From contig NZ_CP036349.1 of the NCBI RefSeq assembly GCF_007753265.1, positions 5,640,862-5,704,861 of the forward strand: a stretch of DNA of 64,000 nucleotides, read 5' to 3'. The DNA is from Botrimarina mediterranea (GTDB taxonomy: Bacteria; Planctomycetota; Planctomycetia; Pirellulales; Lacipirellulaceae). The position numbers were made by a program, and so were the translations under genes. Positions 63,244 through 64,000 of the stretch are shown here, piece after piece (within the stretch, counting starts at the first letter, position 1; every line of letters begins with the position of its first letter). The notes below the pieces were generated by a model. The model ran no database searches. It was not told where the DNA came from and saw only the letters and a program-made list of their open reading frames with translations.

Positions 63244-64000
63244 CTACGATTCGGTGGCGGTCTCGGCGTCGTCCGTCTCGGGTTGCTCGCCGGTCTTTGG
63301 CTCCTCGACATCCATCTTCTCGGCGGCGGCTTCTTCCGAGTCTGGCTTGTCCGCGGGAGTTTGCTCTTCGGCGGGAATCGGCTCGCCGGCGTCGAGCCCG
63401 TCGCCGGGCGATGTATCGACGCCCTCGGCCGACCCCTCGCCTTCCTCTTGGCCCGGCACACCGCCGGCGTCTTCCCACGTCGCCGGGACGCTGTCGGCTT
63501 CGGCGCTGAGCTTCTTCATGTAGTAGATGACGGCCGCGATCTCGGCGTCCTTGAGCTGACCCTGATAGCTCGGCATGACGCCCTTAAAGCCGTCGCGGAT
63601 CTGAGCCATTGGGTTGAGGATCGACTCGCGGATGTAGTTCTCATCGACCTTGACGGTCCCCTTGTCGGTCTTCTGCTCGGTGCCGTAGGTGCCCTGCCAC
63701 GTCGGGCCGGTCGACGCCTTGCCATCGACCGAGTGGCACTGTGAGCAGCCGCGCTGCTTCCAGATCTTTTCGCCCAACTCCGCCGGCGAGCTCGTCGGGT
63801 CGATCCGCGCCGCTTCGGCGAGCCATGTCTCGAAGGTGCCCGACTTGTGGACGACCACCTTCGCGATCATGGCCGAGTGGCCCTGGCCGCAGTACTCGGT
63901 GCAGAACAGGTCGTAGCCGTTCTCGTCGGCGCCGGTGGTGCTCGGGTCGATCGCCGGGTCGAACGATTCGGTCGGCGTCGTGGCGTTGAACCACAACTCG
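63244..64000 (-). CDS. ctaC: Cytochrome c oxidase subunit II with cytochrome c domain, partial
   Basis: The 5' end is missing at the window edge; about 250 C-terminal residues are seen. The CuA centre is present in FCTEYCGQGHSAMIAK. A cytochrome c domain follows, with the haem-binding RGCSQCHSVDGKA and an axial Met in VMPSYQGQL, so this is a caa3-type oxidase. The last 85 or so residues form an acidic Pro/Glu/Ala-rich tail (GEPIPAEEQTPADKPDSEEA) not found in ordinary subunit II. It is the first gene of the oxidase operon in this window. Confidence 0.93.
   Translation of the reverse strand, partial: ELWFNATTPTESFDPAIDPSTTGADENGYDLFCTEYCGQGHSAMIAKVVVHKSGTFETWLAEAARIDPTSSPAELGEKIWKQRGCSQCHSVDGKASTGPTWQGTYGTEQKTDKGTVKVDENYIRESILNPMAQIRDGFKGVMPSYQGQLKDAEIAAVIYYMKKLSAEADSVPATWEDAGGVPGQEEGEGSAEGVDTSPGDGLDAGEPIPAEEQTPADKPDSEEAAAEKMDVEEPKTGEQPETDDAETATES

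Overview
The window looks like a chromosomal segment of a planctomycete, most likely of the Pirellulales (Lacipirellulaceae-like). The reasons are high GC, PEP-CTERM secreted proteins, planctomycete-style ribosomal and RNA polymerase operons with odd insertions, a Ser/Thr kinase, FHA and ECF sigma cluster, and an unusually large set of dispersed palindromic repeats between genes. This assignment is inference from gene content; no 16S rRNA gene is present.

Layout. (1) 153-1061: a membrane-anchored alpha/beta hydrolase. (2) 1551-21181, all on the minus strand and read right to left: tRNA-Thr(UGU), tRNA-Tyr, tRNA-Gly, tRNA-Thr(GGU), tuf, tRNA-Trp, secE, nusG, rplK, rplA, rplJ, rplL, rpoB, a GxxExxY-family gene, rpoC, rpsL, rpsG, a secreted protein of unknown function, fusA. 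This joins the classical tufB/rplKAJL-rpoBC and str operons into one run, with two foreign-looking genes inserted. (3) 21701-31056: a sigma-70-family factor with several N-terminal helix-turn-helix segments, two secreted proteins (one PEP-CTERM), glgC, a glycosyltransferase, a hydrolase-fold protein without its nucleophile, and a Tat-exported superoxide dismutase. (4) 31255-41625: a translationally coupled membrane protein pair, gyrA, a DAO-type oxidoreductase, a Uma2 nuclease-fold gene, a degenerate histidine phosphatase, rpe, scpB and a SixA-like phosphatase. (5) 41738-50975: an RNase HII-like protein and a surface polysaccharide region (glycosyltransferase, gmd, fcl, a GDP-mannose 3,5-epimerase-like gene, a WecA/TagO-type transferase and a WcaF-type acetyltransferase). 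(6) 51073-58790: a heavy-metal-binding secreted protein, lipoproteins, a coiled-coil protein, and a signalling group of FHA protein, membrane Ser/Thr kinase, membrane protein, ECF sigma factor and zinc-finger anti-sigma-like protein. (7) 58977-64000: a thioredoxin-fold protein and an A2-type caa3 cytochrome c oxidase operon (subunits IV, III, I, II); subunit II runs off the window.

The most striking property is the intergenic space. At least five unrelated families of long inverted repeats fill the gaps: an 87-bp element in five copies, an element of about 100 bp in three copies that supplies stop codons to neighbouring genes, a TTAGCGG-type element placed just upstream of start codons inside operons, and others. 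Together with three drug-target substitutions (S12 Arg88, GyrA Gly141/Pro145) and an EF-Tu whose switch I lacks the RGIT motif, these are the observations most worth following up. No CRISPR array, prophage, insertion sequence transposase or rRNA gene was seen.
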